The translations under genes and the position numbers were made by a program. The notes under the pieces were generated by a model. It searched no databases. It saw only the letters and a program-made list of their open reading frames with translations, and had not been told where the DNA came from. A DNA stretch of 64,000 nucleotides from Dictyobacter alpinus (GTDB lineage: Bacteria; Chloroflexota; Ktedonobacteria; Ktedonobacterales; Ktedonobacteraceae): NCBI RefSeq assembly GCF_003967575.1, contig NZ_BIFT01000001.1:620001-684000 (forward strand), written 5' to 3'. Shown piece after piece: positions 8,102 through 16,201 of the stretch. Positions within the stretch are counted from its first letter, which is position 1, and the number at the start of each line of letters is the position of its first letter.

Positions 8102-9109
8102 CTATACATTCGCCGCGCAATAGGCAGGGAGTTTCTCGGAAAATTTATCAGGATGGACAATCTGGGCCAGACAACGCAATCCCTGGACAATTCGGGGTCC
8201 CGGCCGCTGCATAATATCAGAGTTGATATGATAGACTTGATGAGATTTTACCGCCTCAATATTTCCCCAGTTCGCCCGCTTATATACGGCTGATGGCTGA
8301 CCACCATACAGCGGATCTTCAGTGAGGATAACATATTGAGGGTTAGCGGCAATTACTGACTCATCGGTAACTTGCGGATAGCCACCATTGGTTTTATTAT
8401 CATGGAAAATATTGGTGACATTGGTGTATTGTGCCATCTCATCCCCAAATGAGCCACCACCAAAGACATACGGTTTACCAGGGGTACTGTTATCAACTTC
8501 GAGCAGGGCCTTCTTCGCAGGTGTCCCCTTGATAGTATTCTGAATCTGCGTGATCTGCTGCTGCATCCGCTTGACTAAAGACTGTGCTTTATCTTCAGTA
8601 TGTGTTAAGCGGCCAACCAGTGTAATCTGATCAAGTGTTTTGGCGAGATCGGGTGAAGGTAGATCCACCACTTGCACACCTAGCCGGGTCAATTGGGTAT
8701 CATATTTGTTTGATAATCCACCAGAACTTAATACCAGATCAGGCTTAAGAGCGACAATACTCTCAACATTGATGCCTGTACTACTGGATACCTTCTTGAT
8801 CGTAGCCATTGAGGCAGGATAATTCGTAAAGGCATCGACACCTACGACACGGTTCTGCAGTTCTAGAGCGCCCAGAATCTCACTAATGCTGGGTGCCAGC
8901 GAGACAATGCGCAGGGGAACAGTTTTAGGAATAGCAATCGGCGTACCATAATTATCCAGCGCTGGCGTCGGCGTGGGCGTTGTAGCAGAATTAGCAGGAG
9001 TACTGTTCGACGTCTGGGAATTTGTAGCCTGTCCACAAGCGGCTAGAGTCACGATAAGTCCCAACAAACAGACAAAAAGAAAACGTGATGAGATGACATG
9101 GGTGCGCAT
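8102..9109 (-). CDS. btuF: cobalamin/corrinoid ABC transporter substrate-binding lipoprotein, BtuF-like
   Basis: 335-residue exported lipoprotein. From the ATG at 9109 the signal peptide ends in a lipobox, VTLAACG. The mature protein has a Thr/Pro linker (TTPTPTPA) and then the BtuF/FecB-type fold: RIVSLAPSISEILGALE, VGVDAFTNYP, VSSSTGINVESIVALKPDLVL, ending with the AANPQYVILTEDP and NWGNIEAVKSHQVYHI motifs typical of vitamin B12 binders. The ATG at 9109 is preferred over an upstream one at 9190 because it begins a proper signal peptide. It directly follows the cobalamin riboswitch. No btuC or btuD permease/ATPase gene is present in this window. Confidence 0.9.
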   Translation of the reverse strand: MRTHVISSRFLFVCLLGLIVTLAACGQATNSQTSNSTPANSATTPTPTPALDNYGTPIAIPKTVPLRIVSLAPSISEILGALELQNRVVGVDAFTNYPASMATIKKVSSSTGINVESIVALKPDLVLSSGGLSNKYDTQLTRLGVQVVDLPSPDLAKTLDQITLVGRLTHTEDKAQSLVKRMQQQITQIQNTIKGTPAKKALLEVDNSTPGKPYVFGGGSFGDEMAQYTNVTNIFHDNKTNGGYPQVTDESVIAANPQYVILTEDPLYGGQPSAVYKRANWGNIEAVKSHQVYHINSDIMQRPGPRIVQGLRCLAQIVHPDKFSEKLPAYCAANV

Positions 9110-9240
9110 ACACTTGTATCCTTCTAGATAACGCCCGCAGTCACCTCGCGAAAAATAGTGGCCAGTCCAAGACAAGAAGAAATCAGACACAGAGATGCCC
9201 TGGCACTCGCTCCTTTTACGCGAAGGATCATGAGCACAAC

Positions 9241-9412
9241 TTGTCAGGCAGGTCTCCTGGCTTCTGGCAATTGCATATCTAGCCTTCCCATTCCTCTACG
9301 GAACAGTGGCATTGAAGAGATAGGCATTAGACCAGTTACAGTAGCGCGACTGCGTCGGATTTTCACCGACTTCCCTATTCTGTCGAGACTTCGTGTCTCA
9401 ACCACCTGACAA
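9241..9412 (-). promoter_or_regulatory. cobalamin riboswitch
   Basis: On the minus strand the leader begins with GTCAGGTGG and contains the elements GGGAA...GGTGAAAATCCGAC, the ACTGT segment, the B12 box GCCACTG and a closing GAAGCCAGGAGACCTGCC. These are the conserved core blocks of the AdoCbl riboswitch in the right order. It sits about 130 bases upstream of the btuF-like gene and should repress that group when cobalamin is plentiful. Confidence 0.93.
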
Positions 9413-9489
9413 AATAAAAAGTAGAGTTATTTCCAACAAGTAGTATACCCAGCTTTATCTATTCCTGTCAATAAACAAGCAAGGCGCGT

Positions 9490-9650
9490 CAGGGCTTTTT
9501 AATTTTCCTTTTCCTGGCGCCTACGGCGCCGGAGTTTGGTGTGGTGTGTGTTCGTTCTGTGGGCGGCCGCGGCCGCCCACAGAACGAACACACACCACAC
9601 TAGAAATACTCTGTATATGATTACTCCCGGCTGAAAATTAAAAAGCCCTG
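9490..9650 (-). mobile_element. palindromic MITE, copy A (161 bp)
   Basis: Non-coding element bounded by inverted ends CAGGGCTTTTTAATTTTC. The 9-base flanks 9481-9489 and 9651-9659 match at 8 of 9 positions (AAGGCGCGT/AAGGCGCGC), consistent with a target duplication. The core is a perfect 62-base palindrome (9539-9600). In the opposite orientation to copies B and C it lacks about 10 bases near one end and has a 4-base insertion on each palindrome arm. It encodes nothing and must depend on a transposase elsewhere. Confidence 0.85.
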
Positions 9651-9658
9651 AAGGCGCG

Positions 9659-9800
9659 CAGGGCTTTCCCATTCTCATAAACAGAGCCAGTTTCAGTGAG
9701 CCCAAAAGCACAAGCCTGCTCAAGATGCGCATCCAAATAATGCATCTGCCGTGCTACGTTGCGAACTCCCGTCCGATGCAGTAGTAATATTTGAGTATAA
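9659..9800 (-). other. decayed MITE end and possible truncated coding remnant
   Basis: Bases 9659-9676 match the MITE terminal repeat at 15 of 18 positions, suggesting an older, eroded copy beside copy A. Beyond it, the minus strand is open and reads protein-like sequence (RNVARQMHYLDAHLEQACAF) for about 45 residues without a recognisable start or family. It may be the end of a gene cut off by the insertions. Confidence 0.3.
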
Positions 9801-9819
9801 ACATTGGGCGATTTGCCCC

Positions 9820-9857
9820 TTGACTTAAAGCGCTTTAAGTTTTCTATACTTAAGATC
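9820..9857 (+). promoter_or_regulatory. MerR-type promoter with palindromic operator; probable leaderless start
   Basis: -35 TTGACT (9820-9825) and -10 TATACT (9845-9850) are separated by 19 bases, the stretched spacing typical of promoters activated by MerR proteins. The spacer holds a perfect 18-base palindrome, ACTTAAAGCGCTTTAAGT (9823-9840). The ATG of the regulator lies only 7 bases after the -10, so the transcript probably starts at or next to the start codon. Confidence 0.8.
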
Positions 9858-10319
9858 ATGAAAGACATAGTAACCATGACGCTACCCTTATCATTCACGA
9901 TTCAGGAGTTGTCAAAACAAAGCGGTTTGAGCGAGCCTACGCTACGCTATTATGAGAAGATTGGGCTCATCCAACCGGTGCCAAGGGATCCTAGCAGCGG
10001 CCATCGACGCTATCCCGCTACAACTGCACAAGTCGTCAATGCACTTGCCTGTCTGCGTGCTAGCGGCCTTTCGATAGAAGATATGCGTACCTATTTGCAA
10101 TTGCTTGAGAAGGGGACGCAGGGAGCCGCACAGCAAAAAGAACTCTTTCAAGCTCATGCCACCGAGCTAGAGCACCAGATAGAGCGCCTGCAGATGAGAA
10201 AACAGTATCTCGAAGGAAAAGTTGCTTATTGGGATGCGCTAGAACGTGGAGATGAGGAGGCTGTTCAGCGCATCATCGCAGAAAATCATCGTATTGCTGA
10301 AGAGATTGTAAAAGGGTAA
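9858..10319 (+). CDS. MerR-family transcriptional regulator
   Basis: 153-residue regulator with the N-terminal winged helix (FTIQELSKQSGLSEPTLRYYEKIGLI), the RYY and P...GHRRY motifs, and a C-terminal dimerisation coiled coil (HATELEHQIERLQMRKQYLEGKV). No metal-binding cysteines, so it groups with the SoxR-unlike, organic-ligand or unknown-ligand members often paired with oxidoreductases. ATG 9858 is chosen; upstream starts fall inside the promoter. The SDR gene begins 13 bases downstream with its ribosome site at the stop codon, so the two are co-transcribed and the SDR is the likely target through the same promoter. Confidence 0.9.
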   Translation: MKDIVTMTLPLSFTIQELSKQSGLSEPTLRYYEKIGLIQPVPRDPSSGHRRYPATTAQVVNALACLRASGLSIEDMRTYLQLLEKGTQGAAQQKELFQAHATELEHQIERLQMRKQYLEGKVAYWDALERGDEEAVQRIIAENHRIAEEIVKG

Positions 10320-10332
10320 AAGGACAATATAT

Positions 10333-11262
10333 ATGGAGCTTATTAAGACACCATTTGGTTTCGGATCAACTGCTGAAGAGATAGTGCAGAACGTTGATAT
10401 GACGAATAAACGCGTTATCATTACTGGTGCCTCCTCTGGTATTGGTATCGAGACGGCGCATGCCCTGGCGAGTAGTGGTGCCGATGTGACGTTAGCTGTA
10501 CGCGATACCGGGGCTGGCGAGCGTATCGCCAATGACATTAGTGCGGCGACCGGAAATACCTTGATCCATGTTGCGGCTCTCGACTTGAGCAATCTGGATT
10601 CCGTCGCCGCCTTTGTGAAAGGCTGGCATGGTCCTCTACACGTCCTGGTGAACAATGCTGGTATCATGGCCGTGCCTCAATTAGAACTGACGTCGGATGG
10701 ACATGAGATGCAATTCGCAACCAACTTCCTCGGCCACTTCGCGCTCACAGTGGGATTGCATGAAGCACTTGTGTCCGCATCTGGTGCTCGCATCGTGTCG
10801 GTGAGCTCAAACGCGCATCAGTTCTCACCAGTGATCTTCGATGACGTGGACTATCAGATCCGTCCTTACGATCCATGGTCCGCCTATGGCCAATCCAAAA
10901 CGGCCTGTATCCTGCTTGCGGTCGAAGCCACGCGGCGCTGGTCTCACGAGGGCATCTACGCCAATGCACTTAATCCTGGTGCCATTGCTACCAACCTGCA
11001 GAAGTATACTGGTGGTTTGAAGACTCCAGTTGAGAAGCGCAAGACGCCCGCGCAGGGAGCAGCGACATCAGTGTTGCTGGCTGCTTCACCTCTGTTAGAA
11101 GGGATCGGCGGGCGCTACTTCGAAGACTGCAATGAGTCGCCTGTCCTGCGCGATCGGCCGGTGATGTTTGGTGGCGGAGTTGCTCCGTGGGCACTAGATC
11201 CCAACAACGCCGAGCACCTGTGGGAGATATCCCTTGGCATGCTCGAAGCAAAAAAAGCGTAA
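10333..11262 (+). CDS. short-chain dehydrogenase/reductase
   Basis: 309-residue SDR with the classical cofactor and active-site motifs: TGASSGIG (NAD(P)H binding), NNAG, a catalytic Ser in VSVSSNAHQ and YGQSK (Tyr-x-x-x-Lys). The sequence resembles retinol dehydrogenase/WW-domain-like SDRs (NFLGHFALT, SKTACILLAVE). An N-terminal extension PFGFGSTAEEI before the Rossmann fold is common in this subgroup. The substrate is not readable. It follows the MerR gene as a two-gene unit. Confidence 0.93.
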   Translation: MELIKTPFGFGSTAEEIVQNVDMTNKRVIITGASSGIGIETAHALASSGADVTLAVRDTGAGERIANDISAATGNTLIHVAALDLSNLDSVAAFVKGWHGPLHVLVNNAGIMAVPQLELTSDGHEMQFATNFLGHFALTVGLHEALVSASGARIVSVSSNAHQFSPVIFDDVDYQIRPYDPWSAYGQSKTACILLAVEATRRWSHEGIYANALNPGAIATNLQKYTGGLKTPVEKRKTPAQGAATSVLLAASPLLEGIGGRYFEDCNESPVLRDRPVMFGGGVAPWALDPNNAEHLWEISLGMLEAKKA

Positions 11263-11422
11263 TATTGAATGAGGTAAGAAATTCTCGCGCTGAAAAATGT
11301 CGTTATTGGTGGCAACGAGCGTATCGGTAAAAAGCTTGTTACAATCCTATCACAATGACTGGCTCAGCCGTTCTACCGCTCAACAGCAAGCAAGTTTAGT
11401 AGAAGGAAAGGCATTTCTTTAT

Positions 11423-11881
11423 ATGAACGCACCATCATCTCAACAGGCACAGCTAGCTGCAGTGCTTCCGACGCTCTCGCTTCCTGCTGACATTCATTTG
11501 CGCTGCTGGACAGATGTCGATATGCCCGCTGTTCAGAGACTCGTTGACCAGCAGGGATGGCCGACCCGGCATACGCCAGAAGAGGTGATTGGGGGCTGGC
11601 GTCATGCCTGGCCTACTCTCGTTGCTACGCACGATGAGCGTGTGGTGGGATATGTGCAGGCATTGACGGATGAGCACGTCACGATGCACATCACCGACCT
11701 GCTCGTTGATGCTAACTATCGAGGAAAGGGGATCGGCCGCCTGCTGTTGCAGGCCTGCCATCTGCTCTATCCACGAGTCCAAATCAACCTGATCGCGGAA
11801 AAAGAGGCCATTCCTTTTTATAAGGCGGTTGGCTATCAACACGTGGGAGAGAGTTACGGCTTTCACAAACGCTTCTGGTAA
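11423..11881 (+). CDS. GNAT-family N-acetyltransferase
   Basis: 152-residue acetyltransferase. Acetyl-CoA binding is shown by ITDLLVDANYRGKGIGRLLLQ (the R/Q-x-x-G-x-G/A signature as RGKGIG), and the C-terminal NLIAEKEAIPFYKAVGY is the usual last helix/strand. Reading starts at ATG 11423 behind AAGGAAAGG; the open frame reaches back to 11297 without a good ribosome site. It lies 160 bases after the SDR gene on the same strand. Its substrate is unknown. Confidence 0.83.
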   Translation: MNAPSSQQAQLAAVLPTLSLPADIHLRCWTDVDMPAVQRLVDQQGWPTRHTPEEVIGGWRHAWPTLVATHDERVVGYVQALTDEHVTMHITDLLVDANYRGKGIGRLLLQACHLLYPRVQINLIAEKEAIPFYKAVGYQHVGESYGFHKRFW

Positions 11882-11966
11882 TCGGGCGTAGTATATCCGG
11901 TATAGTTACCACGCCAGACCAGCCAGAGAACCAGAACGGGAATAAGCAATCTGAATTCATGGTGAA

Positions 11967-11989
11967 GGGGAGAAGCGGACGCTTTTCCC
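11967..11989 (+). terminator. stem-loop after the GNAT gene
   Basis: GGGGAGAAGCG pairs with CGCTTTTCCCT (with G-T pairs) around a 2-base loop, 85 bases after the stop codon. There is no strong T tract. Confidence 0.4.
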
Positions 11990-12070
11990 TCTCCATTCTG
12001 ATCGTTTGCGAGTGGTTTACAGGCAAACATGCAAGAGCCTTGAAGGCGCGAGATAGTTGATCTTCAGTAG

Positions 12071-12682
12071 TTAAAGCTCGGCGTTTTCGTGCAGACGTTT
12101 GATATCAACGCCCAGGCCAGCAACCATCAAATAAACACGCGAGGCGGCGGCAGCGATACGCTGATTGACTAAACCCAGGACATCACGGTAGACACGTCCT
12201 AGCGCATAAGCAGGTACGATTCCTAGTCCAACTTCATTGGTGACTACAATGAGAGTCTTACCTGGTTCCAAAGCAGATACGACATCGAGCAAGGCATCAA
12301 GCTCGCGAAGTGCACCATCATAATACTGTGCACTGATTGTATCTTCTTCTACCTGCCCTGCCTGCTCCTGTGAAAACAACCAGTTTGAAAGCCAGACCGT
12401 CATACAATCTAAGATCAATACATCAGCTACTCTGGCCGCCTGCTCTACAGCGGCAGCCAGTTGTAGGGGTTCCTCAATTGTCTGCCAGGTAGCAGCACGA
12501 GCGGCCTGATGGCGGGCAATGCGGTCGCGCATATCATCATCGCTGGCGGTGGCCGTAGCGATAAAAGCTACCTGCCGACCAGACTGTAAAGCCAGGCGTT
12601 CAGCAAACGTGCTTTTTCCACTGCGCGCCCCACCCAGCACCAGTACTAACCGTGGACGTTCCGCTTGCTTGTCGGTATTCAT
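12071..12682 (-). CDS. cobU: adenosylcobinamide kinase/adenosylcobinamide-phosphate guanylyltransferase
   Basis: 203-residue CobU, which phosphorylates adenosylcobinamide and then attaches GMP. Starts with the P-loop LVLGGARSGKST (family signature), followed by FIATATASDDDM, the RIARHQAARAATWQTIEEP segment holding the guanylated histidine, LILDCMTVWLSNWL and VTNEVGLGIVPAYALGR, all diagnostic. Ribosome site AAGGG before the ATG. Last gene of the cobC-cobS-cobU group, 17 bases after cobS. Confidence 0.96.
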   Translation of the reverse strand: MNTDKQAERPRLVLVLGGARSGKSTFAERLALQSGRQVAFIATATASDDDMRDRIARHQAARAATWQTIEEPLQLAAAVEQAARVADVLILDCMTVWLSNWLFSQEQAGQVEEDTISAQYYDGALRELDALLDVVSALEPGKTLIVVTNEVGLGIVPAYALGRVYRDVLGLVNQRIAAAASRVYLMVAGLGVDIKRLHENAEL

Positions 12683-12699
12683 ATATTATCCCTTTATTG

Positions 12700-13533
12700 T
12701 TAAGGCCAGAAACACAGTAGTGTAAATAGCAAAAGTAAAATAACCTCAATTAACTCGGCCAACGTTCCATAGCTATCACCGGTTAATCCACCCAGCTTAC
12801 TGGTAATCCAGCGTCCAATGAACCAGGCAATCAGTGTGGCACAAAACCAAAGGATCAGCCCGACTATATGGCTGGCGAGCAAGGCAATAATCAGCGATAA
12901 CAGGGCGGCACAAATCAAGCGGGGACGAGTGACCGTTTGTCGAAAGGCTGCACCCAGACCCGTTGCCCGCGCAGATGGAAAAGCAAACATGGATTGCACC
13001 ATGGTCCAGCGCGAAATTGGTAGTATGGTTAACAGGGCCAATACAATAAGACTCGGTTTCAAGCTGGCCAGCAAAGAAAACTTGAGCAATAGAATACAGA
13101 TACCTCCCAGAACGCCAAAGCTACCAACCCGACTATCGCGCATGATCTCCAATTTGTGCTCAGGACTACGGCCCCCAAACAGACCATCACAACTATCCAT
13201 CAAACCATCCAGGTGTAATCCTCCAGTCAATAACACTAGCGCCACTACCAGCAACGCCGCCAGCACCAGAGGAGAGACCAGAGGACCAAATATCCACACC
13301 AATAAATATAGCAGCGCAGCCAGGAGCAAACCGACCAGCGGAAAATAGGCACTCCCCAAAAAGAGCCTGTCATCATCGGCATCGGTACGAAAAAGCCGCA
13401 CACTGCCAGGAAGCGGCAGCGTCGAAAGGAAGCGAATCGCTGCAACCAGCTCTTTATACTGACCTAATATCCAGCCAGACCGATCAGGTTTATAGGGTTT
13501 ACGAGCATCTACAAACGGTGGGACCTCAGACAT
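12700..13533 (-). CDS. cobS: adenosylcobinamide-GDP ribazoletransferase (cobalamin synthase)
   Basis: 277-residue integral membrane enzyme that joins adenosylcobinamide-GDP and alpha-ribazole, the last assembly step. The signature metal-binding block GGLHLDGLMDSCDGLFGG is present around residues 105-122, followed by the KLEIMRDSRVGSFGVLGG segment. At least six hydrophobic spans follow. A hydrophilic N-terminal stretch of about 25 residues precedes the domain. Ribosome site AAGGAG. Seventeen bases from cobU and 25 from the phosphatase gene. Confidence 0.95.
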   Translation of the reverse strand: MSEVPPFVDARKPYKPDRSGWILGQYKELVAAIRFLSTLPLPGSVRLFRTDADDDRLFLGSAYFPLVGLLLAALLYLLVWIFGPLVSPLVLAALLVVALVLLTGGLHLDGLMDSCDGLFGGRSPEHKLEIMRDSRVGSFGVLGGICILLLKFSLLASLKPSLIVLALLTILPISRWTMVQSMFAFPSARATGLGAAFRQTVTRPRLICAALLSLIIALLASHIVGLILWFCATLIAWFIGRWITSKLGGLTGDSYGTLAELIEVILLLLFTLLCFWP

Positions 13534-13558
13534 CTGGTGTTACTCCTTCTTCGTGCTG

Positions 13559-14272
13559 CTATACATCACCGATACCGACAGAAGATGCTCCTGCTGGCTG
13601 ATTCAACAAAGATAGAGATGTGGTAGAAAATACATCATCAGTTCCTGCCAGAAAATCAAGCGCACTCAGTGAGCCGTGGTCCAGCCTCACTTGCCACTGC
13701 CGTTCAAACGGCATACCTAAAATCAGACAGATCAACACACGCAATGCGCCACCATGACCTACCAGCACAATATCTCCCTCAGGCAACGTCACAGCATCCT
13801 GCGCTAATTGAATAAATCCTGCTCGGACGCGTGCTATCAAAGCCATAAAGGACTCACCGTCTGGAGGCGTTTGCTGGGTGGGATGGGTAAAGAAGCCCAG
13901 CTGGTCTGGATAACGCGCTGCTACCTCGGCATACGTTAAGCCCTCCCATGCTCCAAAAGACAACTCACGCCACGCCTCAGAGGCTTGTATGGGAGTTGAT
14001 GATGGGAGATACGCTCCAATAATAGCTGTCGTCTGGACGGCGCGTTGCAAATCACTACTATAAATAGCTGCAATCGTGTGCTGACACAACCACTGACCAA
14101 CTGCATGAGCCTGTTTTTCGCCTGTTGACGATAAAAGCGGATCGCTCTGGCCGCATAAACGCTTCTCACTATTCCAATCCGTCACTCCATGGCGTATCAA
14201 CCAGAGACGCCGTGGCCGCGTTTCTACATCTGGCTGTTTGGCCAGCGAAATATACTCAGGTCCATCGGTCAC
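13559..14272 (-). CDS. cobC: histidine phosphatase family protein, probable alpha-ribazole phosphatase (CobC)
   Basis: 237-residue phosphoglycerate mutase-like phosphatase. The active-site motif is LIRHGVTDWN with the phosphohistidine, followed by GQSDPLLSSTGEKQA, an ELSFGAWEGLTY segment typical of CobC and GpmB relatives, and the second histidine in VLVGHGGALRVL. CobC removes the 5' phosphate of alpha-ribazole phosphate or of cobalamin phosphate; placement as first gene of cobC-cobS-cobU supports this over a general phosphatase. Starts at GTG 14272 with AAGGAGG 8 bases upstream. No riboswitch was found before this group. Confidence 0.87.
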   Translation of the reverse strand: MTDGPEYISLAKQPDVETRPRRLWLIRHGVTDWNSEKRLCGQSDPLLSSTGEKQAHAVGQWLCQHTIAAIYSSDLQRAVQTTAIIGAYLPSSTPIQASEAWRELSFGAWEGLTYAEVAARYPDQLGFFTHPTQQTPPDGESFMALIARVRAGFIQLAQDAVTLPEGDIVLVGHGGALRVLICLILGMPFERQWQVRLDHGSLSALDFLAGTDDVFSTTSLSLLNQPAGASSVGIGDV

Positions 14273-14662
14273 AGCCTATCCCCTCCTTCTCTAGACTATA
14301 AGAATGCCTATGTCAGGGCGGCAATAAATAAACCGCCCCCGGGTCAGAGACGGTTTCTACACATATTTTCTATAGAGCGGAAACGGGACTCAAACCCGCA
14401 GCAGGCAAGTGAAAAGAAGCACTGTTTATTACCTTTGATCTCTTCCAAACTATAGCTGACAAGTTACGAAAAAGCAAGCAAACATTGGCAGACACTATAA
14501 ACATCAATTACTGTTTTCCTTTATATGAAAAGGGGATTTGTATTTGTAATGTGGTATATACTATCGTCATTCTCTACTTGCTTACGTATCAAAATCTTTA
14601 AAAGCTAGCATAATCACAAAATATAATGTATCCGCATACAGGGATTAGACCGTACCATAGAT
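14273..14662. other. divergent intergenic region with a small hairpin
   Basis: Separates the cobC group from the kinase gene. A GGGCGG/CCGCCC hairpin lies at 14316-14338. Bases 14378-14400 on the minus strand resemble a tRNA T-arm (GGGTTTGAGTCCC) but no matching acceptor, D or anticodon arms are present. The remainder is AT-rich; promoter boxes could not be assigned with confidence. Confidence 0.4.
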
Positions 14663-16129
14663 ATGATGGATTATACTGGAACAAAGCTTGGGAATTATCG
14701 CATTCTACAGCAACTGGGACACGGTGGTTTTGCGGATGTGTATCTAGGTGAACATATTTATCTGAAAACAAATGCAGCAATCAAAATTTTACATACGCAG
14801 ATTGCGCAAGAAGATATCGAGAGTTTTCGGAATGAGGCACTTTTAATTGCACACCTGATGCATCCTAATATTATCCGTGTGCTGGACTTTGGGGTAGAGG
14901 GCATGACGCCTTTTCTCGTCATGGAGTATGCCCCAAAAGGGACGCTGCGCCAGCGGTTTCCTAAAGGGTCGCAACAATCCCCAGCCGTATTTATGCCATA
15001 TCTAAAACAGGTGGCGTCCGGCTTGCAATATGCCCATGAGCAAAAGTTGATCCATCGCGATATTAAGCCTCAGAACATGCTCCTGGGAAACAATGATGAG
15101 GTCAAATTGAGTGACTTCGGCATTGCCCTGGTAGAGCAAACTACACAAAGCCAGGAAACGGAAGATGCCGTGACTGGAACTATTGCATATATGGCACCGG
15201 AACAATTGCAAGGCAAAGCCCGACCTGCTAGCGATCAATATTCGCTGGCGGTAGTTGTCTATGAATGGTTGACCGGCAATCGACCATTCAATGGTTCCCG
15301 CATCGAAGTGATTACCCAGCATCTTACCGCCCAGCCACCAACGCTGGATGAACAAACACTGCATATTCCTCATGCGGTGTCAGAGGTTTTGCAGAAAGCT
15401 CTGGCTAAAGAGCCTCAGCAGCGCTTTGCTAGCGTGCAGAGTTTTGTGCAGGCCTTGGAACAGGCACTAGCAGACCAGCCGCAAAGAAGAGAGAGTGCTC
15501 CCACATATTCAGGATATAGCTCACAACCTTCAGATATAACGAACACAATAACGCCACAAGGACACCGGAGATTACAAAATACGGCCTCAACGGTCTTTTC
15601 AGCGCAGGCCATGAATAATCTTATGCATACAAATCCCGCTAAATCACTGGCCACAAGCACACGTCCTGTGGTCAAAAAAGCAGCCGGTTGTGCCAGTAGA
15701 TTAGTCATAACAGTAATTGCACTTCCAGTAGTGCTCTGTGCACTCGCCTTTGGTGGCTATGCCTATCTGATCAATCGCAATCCCCCTTCTCAGGCAGTCG
15801 CGATGTCACATGATTTCATGGGCGCGCTGCGTGCACATAATTATGAACAGGCTTACGCCGATGTCAGTTCTTCTACCAGTAACCATGATAATTTTATCAA
15901 TCAGGCAAAGCGAGAAGATCAATGCTATGGGGAGATTACCACATATACAGAAACCAATGGTTCTACGCCCAATAATACGCAGGTACACAACTATACGATA
16001 TCTCGCTCCCAACTTACCAATCCATACCATCTACATATAACACTAAGTAAGGATTTCTGGGGCAACTGGCATGTAAGTGATTACAACAGTGATATAACAT
16101 CTGGCAATCCTGCATGTCCCGGAGCTTAA
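14663..16129 (+). CDS. membrane-anchored serine/threonine protein kinase
   Basis: 488-residue PknB-type kinase. Catalytic domain (about residues 10-265) has the glycine loop LGHGGFADVY, the Val/Ala-Ile-Lys lysine AAIKIL, HRDIKPQNML with the catalytic Asp, the DFGIAL metal-binding motif, and MAPEQLQG. A Ser/Thr/Gln-rich juxtamembrane region leads to one transmembrane helix (about residues 350-375, VITVIALPVVLCALAFGGYA). The extracellular part (about 110 residues, SHDFMGALRAHNYEQAYADV) resembles small NTF2-like/DUF4878-type sensor domains, not PASTA repeats. No cognate phosphatase lies next to it. Confidence 0.94.
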   Translation: MMDYTGTKLGNYRILQQLGHGGFADVYLGEHIYLKTNAAIKILHTQIAQEDIESFRNEALLIAHLMHPNIIRVLDFGVEGMTPFLVMEYAPKGTLRQRFPKGSQQSPAVFMPYLKQVASGLQYAHEQKLIHRDIKPQNMLLGNNDEVKLSDFGIALVEQTTQSQETEDAVTGTIAYMAPEQLQGKARPASDQYSLAVVVYEWLTGNRPFNGSRIEVITQHLTAQPPTLDEQTLHIPHAVSEVLQKALAKEPQQRFASVQSFVQALEQALADQPQRRESAPTYSGYSSQPSDITNTITPQGHRRLQNTASTVFSAQAMNNLMHTNPAKSLATSTRPVVKKAAGCASRLVITVIALPVVLCALAFGGYAYLINRNPPSQAVAMSHDFMGALRAHNYEQAYADVSSSTSNHDNFINQAKREDQCYGEITTYTETNGSTPNNTQVHNYTISRSQLTNPYHLHITLSKDFWGNWHVSDYNSDITSGNPACPGA

Positions 16130-16201
16130 TACTTACCAGAAAAAACATAGGCTGGGTGTCTACCGAAAAGAAATCACAGCTGTAAGAAAGGATCTTCTTC
16201 A

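Noticed and set aside
12036..12052. CCTTGAAGGCGCGAG near the cobU 3' end resembling the flank of MITE copy A
   Set aside because: Similarity is about ten bases and there is no element end; treated as chance.
14378..14400. tRNA T-arm-like sequence on the minus strand
   Set aside because: GGGTTTGAGTCCC looks like a T-arm, but no complementary acceptor, D-arm or proper anticodon arm is present within 80 bases.
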